A DNA stretch of 64,000 bases from Thermoleophilia bacterium (GTDB lineage Bacteria > Actinomycetota > Thermoleophilia > Miltoncostaeales > Miltoncostaeaceae): contig JADLHW010000112.1 of assembly GCA_020848615.1 (NCBI GenBank), positions 1-64,000 of the forward strand, read 5' to 3'. Positions 17,358-25,900 of this stretch are shown here, piece by piece (within the stretch, counting starts at the first letter, position 1; each line of letters starts with the position of its first letter). Under the pieces are notes generated by a model, which made no database searches, was not told the DNA's origin, and was given only the letters and a program-made list of their open reading frames with translations. A program made the translations under genes and the position numbers.

Positions 17358-18201
17358 TCCGTCCGCCACATCCCCGGCGCCCGCCGCGCCGGAGGTGGCG
17401 GGGATGTCCCGGCGCCGGTTCGGCGCCGGGACCCCGCTGGGGCTGGGGATCGCCGTGAGCTACCTCAGCCTGCTCGTCCTCATCCCCCTCGCCGCCGTCG
17501 CATGGAGGTCCTTCGACGGCGGCGCCGGGGAGTTCTGGGAGGCGGTCAGCTCGGAGCAGGCCGTCGCCGCGATGCGGCTCACCCTGCTGGTGTCGCTGGC
17601 CGCCGTGGTGGTCAACGCGGTGATGGGCACGATGATCGCCTGGGTCCTGGTGCGCGACGACTTCCGCGGCAAGGGCGCGATCGACGTGCTGATCGACCTC
17701 CCGTTCGCCCTGCCCACCATCGTCGCGGGCCTCACCCTCCTGGCGCTCTACGGCCCGCGGGGGCCCGTGGGCGTGAACGTCGCGTTCACGCGCGTCGGGA
17801 TCACCCTGGCGCTCATCTTCGTGACGCTGCCGTTCGTGGTGCGCGCCGTCCAGCCGGTGCTCATGGAGCTGGACCGCGACATGGAGGAGGCCGCCGCGAG
17901 CCTGGGCGCCGGCCGCCTCACCACGTTCCGGCGCATCGTGCTGCCGAACCTGGTGCCCGCCATCGTGAGCGGTGTGGGCCTGGCGTTCAGCAAGGCGCTC
18001 GGCGAGTTCGGCTCCGTGGTGCTCATCGCCGGCAACCTGCCGTTCAGGACCGAGGTGGCCTCGGTGTTCATCTACGGGCAGATCGAGAGCGACGGGGTGC
18101 AGACGGCCGCCGCCGTGTCGGTGGTGCTGCTCACCGCGTCGTTCGTCGTGCTGTTCGGCCTGAGCGTGTTCGAGCGGAGGATGACCCGGCATGCGGGGTA
18201 G
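17350..18201 (+). CDS. cysT: Sulfate ABC transporter permease CysT-type
   Basis: A 283-residue inner-membrane permease with six predicted helices. The EAA docking loop is EEAAASLGAGRLTTFRRIVL, and the C-terminal ALGEFGSVVLIAGN is specific to sulfate permeases. The open frame begins with a TTG that overlaps the binding-protein gene by eight bases. An ATG at codon 19 (17404) is an alternative start. It pairs with the CysW-type permease downstream. Confidence 0.92.
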   Translation: MSSPSATSPAPAAPEVAGMSRRRFGAGTPLGLGIAVSYLSLLVLIPLAAVAWRSFDGGAGEFWEAVSSEQAVAAMRLTLLVSLAAVVVNAVMGTMIAWVLVRDDFRGKGAIDVLIDLPFALPTIVAGLTLLALYGPRGPVGVNVAFTRVGITLALIFVTLPFVVRAVQPVLMELDRDMEEAAASLGAGRLTTFRRIVLPNLVPAIVSGVGLAFSKALGEFGSVVLIAGNLPFRTEVASVFIYGQIESDGVQTAAAVSVVLLTASFVVLFGLSVFERRMTRHAG

Positions 18202-18979
18202 GCTCGCGCTCCGGTTCGCGGCGGTCGGCTTCCTGCTCGCCGTGCTGGTCGGACCGCTCGCGCTGGTCGGCTACCGGGCGTTCGGGGACGGCGCGGGACC
18301 CGTGTGGGACGCCGCCACGGGCGATGCCACGCTGTCGGCGCTCAGGCTCACGCTCATCATCACGCTCATCGCCGTCCCGGCGAACGCCGTGTTCGGGGTG
18401 ATCGCGGCCCTGCTGCTCACGCGCCCGAGGCTGCCCGGCCGAACCCTGCTGAGCGTGATCATCGACCTCCCGCTGGCGCTGTCGCCGGTGGTGGTGGGCC
18501 TCGCCCTCATCCTCGTGTGGGGCCGCACCGGCTGGTTCGGCGAGTGGGCGATCGACCACGGCTTCCAGGTCATCTTCGCGCTGCCGGGGATGGTGATGGC
18601 GACCGTCATCGTCTCGCTGCCGTTCGTGGTGCGGGAGCTGGTGCCGGTGCTGAAGGAGCTCGGCACCGAGCAGCAGCAGGCGGCCGCCACGCTGGGCGCC
18701 TCCGACGTGCAGATCCTCTGGCGCATCGTCCTTCCGGCGGTGCGCCACGGCCTGGCGTACGGCGTGGTGCTCACCACCGCCCGGGCGCTGGGCGAGTACG
18801 GCGCGGTCGCGGTGGTGTCCGGCAAGATCGCCGGCCGCACCGAGACCCTCACCCTCCGCGTGGAGGAGCGGTTCCAGGCGTTCGACCTGGTGTCCGCCTA
18901 CACCGCCTCGATCATGCTGGCGCTCCTGGCGGTGTTCACCGTGGCCGCGATGCGGCTGCTCAACAGGGAGAGGCACTGA
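18191..18979 (+). CDS. cysW: Sulfate ABC transporter permease CysW-type
   Basis: A 262-residue permease with about six membrane helices. It has the EAA-like loop [20 protein letters not shown] and the sulfate-family segment [20 protein letters not shown]. It overlaps the previous permease gene by 11 bases and the ATPase gene by one base (TGATG), so the complex is made from one coupled message. Confidence 0.92.
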   Translation: MRGRLALRFAAVGFLLAVLVGPLALVGYRAFGDGAGPVWDAATGDATLSALRLTLIITLIAVPANAVFGVIAALLLTRPRLPGRTLLSVIIDLPLALSPVVVGLALILVWGRTGWFGEWAIDHGFQVIFALPGMVMATVIVSLPFVVRELVPVLKELGTEQQQAAATLGASDVQILWRIVLPAVRHGLAYGVVLTTARALGEYGAVAVVSGKIAGRTETLTLRVEERFQAFDLVSAYTASIMLALLAVFTVAAMRLLNRERH

Positions 18980-19947
18980 TGTCCATCGTCGCGACCGGCG
19001 TCACGAAGCGGTTCGGGGAGTACACGGCCCTGGACGACGTGAACATCGCGATCCCCGGCGGGTCGCTGACGGCCCTGCTGGGACCCTCGGGGTCCGGCAA
19101 GTCCACGCTGCTGCGGGTGATCGCCGGCCTCGAGACCCCCGACGCGGGCGACGTGGAGATCGACGGCACCGACGTGACCGGCGTGCGTCCCCAGGACCGC
19201 GGCGTGGGGTTCGTGTTCCAGCACTACGCCGCGTTCAAGCACATGACGGTGCGGGACAACATCGGCTTCGGCCTGACGGTGCGCAGGCGCGCGAAGGCGG
19301 AGATCCGGGAGCGGGTGGCCGAGCTCATCTGCCTGGTGCAGCTGGAGGGCCTGGGCGACCGGTACCCCAGCCAGCTCTCCGGCGGGCAGCGGCAGCGCAT
19401 GGCGCTCGCCCGGGCGCTCGCCGTGGAGCCGTCGGTGCTGCTGCTCGACGAGCCGTTCGGGGCCCTCGACGCCCGCGTGCGCACCGAGCTGCGACGGTGG
19501 CTGCGCCGCCTGCACGAGCAGGTCCACGTGACCACCGTGCTGGTGACCCACGACCAGGAGGAGGCGATGGAGGTCGCCGACCGCATCGCCGTGATGGACC
19601 ACGCGCGCCTGCAGCAGGTCGGCACGCCGCGCGAGCTCTACGAGGAGCCGTCCAACCCGTTCGTGATGGGTTTCGTGGGTGCCGTGAACCGGCTGGGCGA
19701 CAGCTTCGTGCGCCCCCACGACCTGGAGCTGCGCCCCAGCGCGAACGGCGTCACGCACCCCGCGCGGGTCGAGCGGGTCACGCACCTGGGCTTCGAGGTG
19801 CGCGTGGAGCTGGAGCGCGAGGCCGGCGGGGCGCTGCTGGCGCAGCTCACGCGGGACGAGGCCGACGAGCTCGGCATCGCCGAGGGCGACCGGGTGCACG
19901 TCGCCCCCCGCAAGGAGCGGGTGTTCGCCGGCGGCGCCGGCATCTGA
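18979..19947 (+). CDS. cysA: Sulfate ABC transporter ATP-binding protein
   Basis: A 322-residue ATPase that drives sulfate/thiosulfate uptake. Walker A is GPSGSGKST, the Q-loop is in [14 protein letters not shown] (the AAFxHM variant typical of CysA), the signature is [15 protein letters not shown] and Walker B is [17 protein letters not shown]-like C-terminal domain from about residue 240 contains the FVRPHDLEL motif that marks CysA proteins. It is the last gene of the operon and is followed by strong hairpins. Confidence 0.94.
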   Translation: MSIVATGVTKRFGEYTALDDVNIAIPGGSLTALLGPSGSGKSTLLRVIAGLETPDAGDVEIDGTDVTGVRPQDRGVGFVFQHYAAFKHMTVRDNIGFGLTVRRRAKAEIRERVAELICLVQLEGLGDRYPSQLSGGQRQRMALARALAVEPSVLLLDEPFGALDARVRTELRRWLRRLHEQVHVTTVLVTHDQEEAMEVADRIAVMDHARLQQVGTPRELYEEPSNPFVMGFVGAVNRLGDSFVRPHDLELRPSANGVTHPARVERVTHLGFEVRVELEREAGGALLAQLTRDEADELGIAEGDRVHVAPRKERVFAGGAGI

Positions 19948-19969
19948 CGGGCCGGCGCGGGAGGTGCGG

Positions 19970-20002
19970 GGCCGTCCGGGACGCCCACCATCCCGGACGG
20001 CC
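19970..20002 (+). terminator. Hairpin terminator after the sulfate operon (12-bp stem)
   Basis: GGCCGTCCGGGA pairs perfectly with TCCCGGACGGCC around a 9-base loop, 23 bases after the CysA stop. There is no T-run, as is common in high-GC actinobacteria. Confidence 0.65.
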
Positions 20003-20007
20003 AGGCA

Positions 20008-20035
20008 CCCCGCCCCGGGGGAGTCCGGGGCGGGG
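20008..20035. terminator. Second hairpin in the convergent gap (11-bp stem)
   Basis: CCCCGCCCCGG and CCGGGGCGGGG form a perfect stem with a 6-base loop. It lies between the end of the sulfate operon and the end of the DUF2231 gene and may act in both directions. Confidence 0.55.
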
Positions 20036-20037
20036 CC

Positions 20038-20067
20038 GACCCGGCGCGTCTGTGTCAGCGCCGGGTC
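20038..20067. terminator. Third hairpin in the convergent gap (10-bp stem)
   Basis: GACCCGGCGC and GCGCCGGGTC pair perfectly around a 10-base loop. The loop contains the stop codon of the DUF2231 gene on the minus strand, so the stem spans the end of that reading frame. Confidence 0.5.
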
Positions 20068-20669
20068 CCGGGCGCGGATGCGGTGGCAGGGAGCACCATC
20101 GCCCGGCTCTCGTCGCGCTGGCCGGCCTCGCCGCCGGCCTGGTCGCGCTTGTCCCACTCCTCCTGCCACACGGCCTTCGCGCCCGAATGGCCCGTGCGGA
20201 TCGTCCAGGCCGTGGCCAGGCCCGCGGTGAGGAGCATCGCGGCGGCGGTGACCGCGAACACCCGCCGGTGGCGCACCAGCCTGCCGGGGCCCGAGCCGGG
20301 GCCCAGCCGGAGGCGGTCGGGCCAGTGGTGGATCGCGAAGGCGATCGCGGCGATCGCGAAGAGGATCGCGAAGGTCCGCGTGCCCTCGCCGAGCTCCGCG
20401 TGGTCGTGCACCAGCGGGTTGCGCTCCTCGAGGGCCTCCTCCAGGGCCTCGCCGCTGCCCGCGGCGAGGATCGCGCCGATCGCGCTCACGATCGCGAGGC
20501 CGGCCACCATGAGGCTCAGCGGCCTGCGGTGGCGGGGCAGGAACACCACGACGAGCGCGACGAGCGCGGTCAGCGGGATGAGCACCACCGGCACGTGCAC
20601 CAGGAACGGGTGGGCCGGCAGGCCGAAGACGGACTTCGGTTCCACGGTCGCCTTCCGTCGGGGGGACAT
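20055..20669 (-). CDS. DUF2231 family membrane protein
   Basis: A 204-residue protein with four hydrophobic helices. It opens with the DUF2231 motif GLPAHPFLVHVPVVLIPLTAL, cited here in part: a histidine-containing helix pair (H20 and H25) that could bind a metal or haem. Further histidines lie in NPLVHDHAELG and AIHHWPDRL. The function is not established; some members sit next to cytochromes. The start codon lies inside an inverted repeat and no clear ribosome site is seen. Confidence 0.8.
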   Translation of the reverse strand: MSPRRKATVEPKSVFGLPAHPFLVHVPVVLIPLTALVALVVVFLPRHRRPLSLMVAGLAIVSAIGAILAAGSGEALEEALEERNPLVHDHAELGEGTRTFAILFAIAAIAFAIHHWPDRLRLGPGSGPGRLVRHRRVFAVTAAAMLLTAGLATAWTIRTGHSGAKAVWQEEWDKRDQAGGEAGQRDESRAMVLPATASAPGTRR

Positions 20670-20699
20670 GACCCGGCAAGGATCGGGACAACCGGGTCA
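20669..20699. promoter_or_regulatory. Inverted repeat over the DUF2231 start codon
   Basis: TGACCCGG-N15-CCGGGTCA is a perfect 8-bp inverted repeat whose one end is the first base of the DUF2231 start codon. It could be a repressor operator of about three helical half-turns, or an RNA stem that occludes initiation. Symmetry alone cannot decide. Confidence 0.4.
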
Positions 20700-20790
20700 C
20701 CCATCCACCCGCGGCGATTCAGGAAAGGGTAAGGGCCCCGCCGCCCCGACGGCCAAGGTCGGACGTCCCGGTGCCGATGTAACGTGCACC

Positions 20791-21240
20791 ATGGGACTGG
20801 AGATGGACTTCTCCGCGGCCTGGGGCGCCGGTGACGACGCTCCGCCCGAGCTTCCCCGCAACGTGTGGGACACGATCGCGGCGGGCGAGCGGCTCGCCGG
20901 GCTCGTGGAGCCCCGCGGCACGTTCGGCCGGCTCACGGCCGTCATGGCCATGGGCCCACAGGACGCCCAGGACTACGCCGCGGGCGCCGTGGGCTTCCGG
21001 CTGCGGCAGGGCAACGTGGTGGCGCTCACGTTCCTGCCCGGCGACCGGAGCGGGCGGGGTCCCGTGGACGTGGAGTTCGACGTGCACGTCCCGGACGACC
21101 GGGCGGTGATGATCGAGCTCATCGGCCAGCAGGCGATGACCGCGATGTGGATCGACGTGTCGGAGATGCTGGTGGTGCGGCGCGCGCGCCTGGCCCTGGA
21201 CGGGGCCCGGCGCATCGTGACGCAGGCGCTCGCCGCCTAA
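20791..21240 (+). CDS. Hypothetical protein (149 aa)
   Basis: A soluble protein of unknown family with an acidic N-terminus (DFSAAWGAGDDAPPE) and an alpha/beta body containing VVALTFLPGDRSGRG and VDVEFDVHVPDDRAVMIE. No cysteine, signal peptide or membrane segment is seen. The ATG at 20791 is the only methionine that precedes the structured part. Its TAA overlaps the stop of the convergent ligase gene in CTAA. Confidence 0.65.
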   Translation: MGLEMDFSAAWGAGDDAPPELPRNVWDTIAAGERLAGLVEPRGTFGRLTAVMAMGPQDAQDYAAGAVGFRLRQGNVVALTFLPGDRSGRGPVDVEFDVHVPDDRAVMIELIGQQAMTAMWIDVSEMLVVRRARLALDGARRIVTQALAA

Positions 21241-22724
21241 CCCGCGCCGGGCTCGGGCCAGGTGTGCACCGGCGCGCCGGTGGCCGCCAGGTCGAGGTAG
21301 CGGCGCAGCATCTCCACCACCGCGGCCTCCCTGCCCAGCCGCGGTTCCAGCGCGAGCACCGTGCGCCGCTGCCACCGTGACCCGGTGGTCCCGGAGGCCA
21401 CGCGGTCGCGCACGACGCCCAGGTGCCGTGCGCGTTCCTCCTCGCCCACGCCGGCGGAGGCCAGCCCCGCGTCCGCGAAGCCGATGAGCGCGGGCAGCAG
21501 CCGGGCGACCGGCTCGGGGCGGGGCGACGGGGCGAGCTCCGCGGGCCACAACATGGTGGCGCCCATCCCGTGGCGGGCGGCCTGCATGAAGTTGTGCTCC
21601 GCGTACCGGAACGGCAGCGCGGAGGTCATCCACGGCGTCTCCTCGGCAAGGGCGAGGGTGAGTCCCACGAGCAGCGCGGCGTTCGCCACCATGTCGGCGG
21701 CGGTGGGGCCGGCGGGCAGGCACCGCAGCTCCAGCCGCACGTGGCCGGCGCCGTCCGGGTCGTACACCGCGCGGTTCCACCGCCACACCGTGCCGTGGTG
21801 CAGGCGCAGCTCCGACAGCTTCGGCGGGTGGCCGTCGAGCAGCGCCGCCATGGGGTCCTCGTCGCCCACCAGCGGGAGCAGCGGCTGGTGCAGGGCCACG
21901 CTCTCGGCGAACAGCTCCTCGGGGCCGTTGCGCACCCAGCCGTGCCCGAACGACACCCGGGAGGGCCGCCAGGACGCGGAGGGGCCACGGTCGTCCACGG
22001 CCTGCCGGAACAGGGCGACGCGCGTCTCCTCCCACCCCAGCCGGCCGGCGAGCACCGGTGAGTTGCCGCACACCGCCAGCACCGGGCCGGTGGCGATCTG
22101 GGCGGCGTTGTAGACCTTCGCGAAGCGCTCGGGCGGCACCTGCAGATGGATCTGCAGCGAGGTGTTCGCGCCCTCCAGGGTGACGTCGTCGCAGGTGAGC
22201 GTCACGGACTCCGGCCCGTCCAGGCGCACGCGGAACGGGGCGCCGCGCAGCTCCCGGATGCGCGCCGACAGCGCCCGGAAGCGCGGGACGTCGGTGAGGG
22301 CGTCGCGCTGCAGGTCGCCCTCCCGGATGGTCGGGAGGATCCCCACGGCCGCGACGCGCCCGCCGTTGCGGCCGGCCGCGGCGTCCACGGCCTCCAGCAC
22401 GGACCGCAGCTCCCCCTCCAGCGCCGTGAACGGCGCGCCGCCGAGCGGCACGGGCAGGGAGTTGTACTCCACGTTGAAGCGGTCGAGCTCCACCGCCATG
22501 CGCGGCACCGCGCAGTCGGCGAGCACCTCGGTGTTGCGCATGAGGGGGCGCCCGTTGTCGCCCACCAGGGACAGCTCGAGCTCCATGCCGATGCGCGGCG
22601 GCCCCGCCCCGAACCCGGGGCGGGCGAGCACCTCGCGCAGGGCCGCCATGCAGGCGTGCAGACGCGCGACGAACCGCAGTTCGTCCTCGCGGGTGAAGCT
22701 GTCGCGTTCGATCTCGAGCCCCAT
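21237..22724 (-). CDS. Glutamate-cysteine ligase family 2 (GCS2) protein
   Basis: A 495-residue ATP-dependent carboxylate-amine ligase of the GCS2 family. Active-site acidic motifs are GMELELSLV near the N-terminus, ELDRFNVEYNSLP and the TSLQIHLQVPPE strand. The basic FRYAEHNFMQAARHG segment near the C-terminus is also seen. It is longer than YbdK (about 370 residues) and closer in length to actinobacterial EgtA/GshA-like ligases. It may make gamma-glutamylcysteine or another gamma-glutamyl amide. The true substrate is open. Confidence 0.8.
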   Translation of the reverse strand: MGLEIERDSFTREDELRFVARLHACMAALREVLARPGFGAGPPRIGMELELSLVGDNGRPLMRNTEVLADCAVPRMAVELDRFNVEYNSLPVPLGGAPFTALEGELRSVLEAVDAAAGRNGGRVAAVGILPTIREGDLQRDALTDVPRFRALSARIRELRGAPFRVRLDGPESVTLTCDDVTLEGANTSLQIHLQVPPERFAKVYNAAQIATGPVLAVCGNSPVLAGRLGWEETRVALFRQAVDDRGPSASWRPSRVSFGHGWVRNGPEELFAESVALHQPLLPLVGDEDPMAALLDGHPPKLSELRLHHGTVWRWNRAVYDPDGAGHVRLELRCLPAGPTAADMVANAALLVGLTLALAEETPWMTSALPFRYAEHNFMQAARHGMGATMLWPAELAPSPRPEPVARLLPALIGFADAGLASAGVGEEERARHLGVVRDRVASGTTGSRWQRRTVLALEPRLGREAAVVEMLRRYLDLAATGAPVHTWPEPGAG

Positions 22725-22756
22725 CCGGGGCCGAGCCTATCCCGCGCCGGGCGCGG

Positions 22757-24205
22757 TCAACCAGCGGGTTCCCCGGCGGGCGGGTCCACGGAGGTCGCGG
22801 CGGCCTCCGCGACGGCCTCCGCCGGCGCCTCCACGCGGCGCGGCCCGCGCACGGCGCGCGCCGCGTCGTGCTCCTCGGTGACCAGCCGGGCGAGCACCGA
22901 GACGACCACCGGGTCCAGCTGCGACCCGGACACCGACCGCAGCTCCGCGAGCGCGACGTGGAAGGCCATGGCCTCACGGTAGCTGCGCGAGCTCGTCATC
23001 GCGTGCCAGGTGTCGCAGGCCGCGACGATGCGCGACTCCACCGGGATCGCGTCGGCGGCCAGGCCGTCGGGGTACCCCGTCCCGTCCCACCGCTCGTGGT
23101 GTGCGCGCACGATGCGGCCCACGTCGCTCATGATCCCGCCGACGGTGTCCAGCATGCGCTGGCCCTCGGTGGTGTGCGTCTTGATGATCTCCCACTCGGC
23201 CGCGTCCAGCGGGCCCCGCTTGTTGATGATCTCCTTGGGGATCGCGACCTTGCCGACGTCGTGCAGCAGGGCCCCGAACTCCACGCGGCGGCGCTGCGCC
23301 GCGTCGAGGCCCAGCGAGTCGGCGACGGCGAGGGCGAGGGCCACCACGCTCTTGCAGTGCTCCCCGGTGTACTCGTCGTCGGACTCGATGACGTCCCCCA
23401 GCACCATCGCCGTGCCGCGGTAGGCGTTGCTGAGCTCCACCAGCTGCTCCAGGCGCTGCCGGCGCTCGGCCGCGAAGGCGTGCAGCAGGAGCAGCAGCGG
23501 GGCGATGAGCATCAGGGTCCATGCCCGGTGCTCGGCGGCGACGGCCAGGGCGAAGCCCACGGGCGCGAGGGCGACGTCCACCAGGTACACCCAGTCGCTC
23601 TCGCGGATCTGCTCCCGCAGCGACGGCCCGCCCAGGAACGTCTCCCGGATGGCGGAGGCCGCGAGGTCGCAGGCGATCTGCGCGACGAGGGCGAGCAGCA
23701 GCACCGGGACGTCCGGGGCGTGGCTCGACATGGGCCCCGCGAGGCCGAACACCACGGCCGGGCCGACGCTGTACCAGGCGTTCGGGAGGGCCAGCAGCAT
23801 CCGGTCGGCCGCCGCGCGGCCCCGCAGCACGTCGGGCAGCCCGCCCACCACCAGCGCCGCCGCGGTGACCGCGGGGAACAGGCCGGGCGGCACCAGGAAC
23901 AGGACCGGCACCGACACCAGCATGATCGGCACCGTGTAGCCGCTGGGGATCGCGAAGCGCACGTGGGCGGCGAGCGCCATCATCCCCACGGCGATCGCCA
24001 GCTGCCACCAGTCGGCGACCGGCTGGGTGGGGAACAGCACGGCGACGGCGGCCGCGGCCAGCAGGAAGGCGGCGCCGGCGCCGGCCTCGACCCGTCGTTC
24101 CGCGCCGGTCATGTGCTCCGCGTCGCGCACGAGGGCCTCCGCGAGGCGATCCTCATCGGTCGTGCGGGGTCGTGACGGGGCCTCGCTGGCGTCCCTGCCG
24201 GCCAT
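22757..24205 (-). CDS. Membrane HD-GYP domain protein, probable c-di-GMP phosphodiesterase
   Basis: A 482-residue protein. About eight hydrophobic helices occupy residues 40-255, followed by a helical linker and an HD-GYP domain at about 260-435. Metal-site motifs are intact: ALLHDVGKVAIP (HD) and AHHERWDGTGYPDGL (HHE...DGxGYP, with Asp in the place of the usual Gly after GYP). It should hydrolyse cyclic di-GMP. The tail is Ala/Glu-rich and disordered. I chose the ATG at 24205. The open frame extends 18 codons upstream without a ribosome site. Confidence 0.9.
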   Translation of the reverse strand: MAGRDASEAPSRPRTTDEDRLAEALVRDAEHMTGAERRVEAGAGAAFLLAAAAVAVLFPTQPVADWWQLAIAVGMMALAAHVRFAIPSGYTVPIMLVSVPVLFLVPPGLFPAVTAAALVVGGLPDVLRGRAAADRMLLALPNAWYSVGPAVVFGLAGPMSSHAPDVPVLLLALVAQIACDLAASAIRETFLGGPSLREQIRESDWVYLVDVALAPVGFALAVAAEHRAWTLMLIAPLLLLLHAFAAERRQRLEQLVELSNAYRGTAMVLGDVIESDDEYTGEHCKSVVALALAVADSLGLDAAQRRRVEFGALLHDVGKVAIPKEIINKRGPLDAAEWEIIKTHTTEGQRMLDTVGGIMSDVGRIVRAHHERWDGTGYPDGLAADAIPVESRIVAACDTWHAMTSSRSYREAMAFHVALAELRSVSGSQLDPVVVSVLARLVTEEHDAARAVRGPRRVEAPAEAVAEAAATSVDPPAGEPAG

Positions 24206-24410
24206 ACAGAGGTTGTCGCCACGCCCGGGGGCCCTCTTGAGGAGGGGGGCTGGGCACATCCTCTAGCTGGGGGTGGGCATCGCCTCACGCGGCCGATCCA
24301 ACACGTGCATCCCCTCGCACCCGCCGGGAACGAGGGCGCCGCCGGCCGGTGCGCGGGCGGATGCGCCGCAGGACCCCGCATGTGCCCAACCCCAGTCCAG
24401 GAGCCCCGAA

Positions 24411-24671
24411 TTGAAGAAGTCCCACCGGATCGTGTTGCTCGCGGCGGTCGCCGCGTTCGCCGTGGCCGCGCCATCGGCCCTCGCCCAGCCCGCGGCACCC
24501 GCCGCCGGCGCGTCCGCGCAGCACGCCGCGGCGAAGGCCGGGGTGTTCGGGCACAAGCCCAAGATGCGCGCCAAGACGTTCGGCCAGAAGCCGAAGATGC
24601 GCGCCCGGACGTTCGGCCACCAGCCGAAGATGCGGGGCGGGTCGTTCGGCCACAGGCCGAAGATGCGCTGA
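24411..24671 (+). CDS. Small secreted cationic tandem-repeat protein (86 aa, TTG start)
   Basis: The TTG at 24411 is preceded by CCAGGAG with seven-base spacing and gives MKKSHRIVLLAAVAAFA, a textbook signal peptide with probable cleavage after SALA (residue 25). After a short Ala/Pro linker come four 11-residue repeats: VFGHKPKMRAK, TFGQKPKMRAR, TFGHQPKMRGG and SFGHRPKMR (last one truncated). The mature peptide is about 60 residues, very basic, without cysteine. I know no matching family. It could be an antimicrobial, a nucleic-acid- or polyanion-binding peptide, or a wall component. Confidence 0.75.
   Translation: MKKSHRIVLLAAVAAFAVAAPSALAQPAAPAAGASAQHAAAKAGVFGHKPKMRAKTFGQKPKMRARTFGHQPKMRGGSFGHRPKMR
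24543..24668 (+). repeat. Four 33-bp coding repeats (FGxxPKMR units)
   Basis: Four direct repeats of 33, 33, 33 and 27 bases within the secreted peptide gene. Each keeps the codons for FG, a P-K-M-R core and variable flanking residues. The DNA is diverged between copies while the core residues stay fixed, suggesting selection on the peptide. Confidence 0.8.
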
Positions 24672-24720
24672 TCGGCGTGGCTTGACCGGCGATGGCGCGC
24701 GGGTGCAGACTCCGCGCGCC

Positions 24721-25893
24721 ATGCCGGAGTCACGCATCGGGTTCGGGCTGTTCCTCGCCCCGTTCCACGCCGTCGGGGAGAACCCCACCCTCGCCCTGGA
24801 GCGCGACCTGGAGCTCATCTCCTGGGTCGACCGGCTGGGGTTCGACGAGGCGTGGGTGGGTGAGCACCACACCACGGGGTGGGAGACGATCAGCTCCCCG
24901 GAGATGTTCCTCGCCGTCGCCGCGGAGCGCACGAAGCACATCCGCCTGGGCACCGGCGCGGTGAGCCTGCCGTACCACCACCCCATGATGGTGGCGGACC
25001 GCATCGTGCTGCTCGACCACCTCACGCGGGGACGCATCAACTTCGGGGTGGGGCCCGGCGGGCACATCAGCGACGCGGTGATGCTGGGCCTCGACCCCGC
25101 GGCCCTCCGGGACCGCATGGCGGAGGCCCTGGAGGTGATCGTGCGCCTCATGACCGACACGGCGCCGCTCACCGTCGAGTCCGAGTGGTTCACCATGCGC
25201 GACGCGGTCCTGCAGCTGCGGCCCTACCAGCGCCCGCACCCGCCGCTCGCGGTCACGAGCCTGGAGTCCCCCGCGGGGATGCGGCTGGCGGGCCGGTTCG
25301 GCGCGGGGGTGCTGTCGCTCACCGCCGCCAAGAGCTCGGGCGGGGTCGTCGACCTGCGCGGCCAGTGGGCGCACGCCGAGGACGCCGCCGCCCAGGCGGG
25401 CCGCACGGTGCGGCGCGAGGACTGGCGCCTGGCGATCCCCGTCCACATCGCCGAGACCCGCGAGCAGGCGATCGCGGACGTCCGGGAGGGCGGCGCCCGC
25501 CACCTGCTGGAGTACGTGGAGGCCACCACCGGCCGGCCGTGCCCCGTGCCGGGGCCGCCCGAGCGGGTCGTGGAGCAGATGGCGGAGTCCGGAGCCTGGG
25601 TGGTGGGCTCGCCCGACGACCTCGTCGAGGTCATCGCGATGCTGCGGGAGATCAGCGGCGGGTTCGGGACGATCCTGTTGTGGGGCCACGAGTGGGCGCC
25701 GTGGCCCGCCGTGAAGCGCAGCTACGACCTCATCGCCCGGTACGTGATGCCCCGCGTGCAGGGCACCCTGGCCGGGATCGAGGCCTCCAACGCCGTGGCG
25801 CGCGCCCAGGCCGCCCAGCTGCACGCCCTGCGCGCCGACGCCTCGGCCCGCGCCAAGGAGGCCGCGGGCCCGGCGCCGTCCCCCGGCGCCTGA
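24721..25893 (+). CDS. LLM class flavin-dependent oxidoreductase (limonene monooxygenase-like)
   Basis: A 390-residue bacterial-luciferase-like monooxygenase with a TIM-barrel fold using FMNH2 or F420H2. Motifs include FGLFLAPFHAVGENP at the start, DEAWVGEHHTTGWE, RIRLGTGAVSLPYHHP-like KHIRLGTGAVSLPYHHP and RINFGVGPGGHISDA. The EHH and the LGTG strand are typical of limonene 1,2-monooxygenase relatives. An Ala-rich C-terminal tail is probably disordered. ATG 24721 is chosen over a start 13 codons earlier, which runs through the upstream peptide's terminator region. The substrate is unknown. Confidence 0.85.
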   Translation: MPESRIGFGLFLAPFHAVGENPTLALERDLELISWVDRLGFDEAWVGEHHTTGWETISSPEMFLAVAAERTKHIRLGTGAVSLPYHHPMMVADRIVLLDHLTRGRINFGVGPGGHISDAVMLGLDPAALRDRMAEALEVIVRLMTDTAPLTVESEWFTMRDAVLQLRPYQRPHPPLAVTSLESPAGMRLAGRFGAGVLSLTAAKSSGGVVDLRGQWAHAEDAAAQAGRTVRREDWRLAIPVHIAETREQAIADVREGGARHLLEYVEATTGRPCPVPGPPERVVEQMAESGAWVVGSPDDLVEVIAMLREISGGFGTILLWGHEWAPWPAVKRSYDLIARYVMPRVQGTLAGIEASNAVARAQAAQLHALRADASARAKEAAGPAPSPGA

Positions 25894-25900
25894 GGGTTCC

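Noticed and set aside
24263-24733. Minus-strand ORF with repeated RIFGWWPN-like units, opposite the secreted peptide gene
   Set aside because: It is the antisense of the FGxxPKMR repeats. The plus frame has a signal peptide and a ribosome site, the minus frame has neither.
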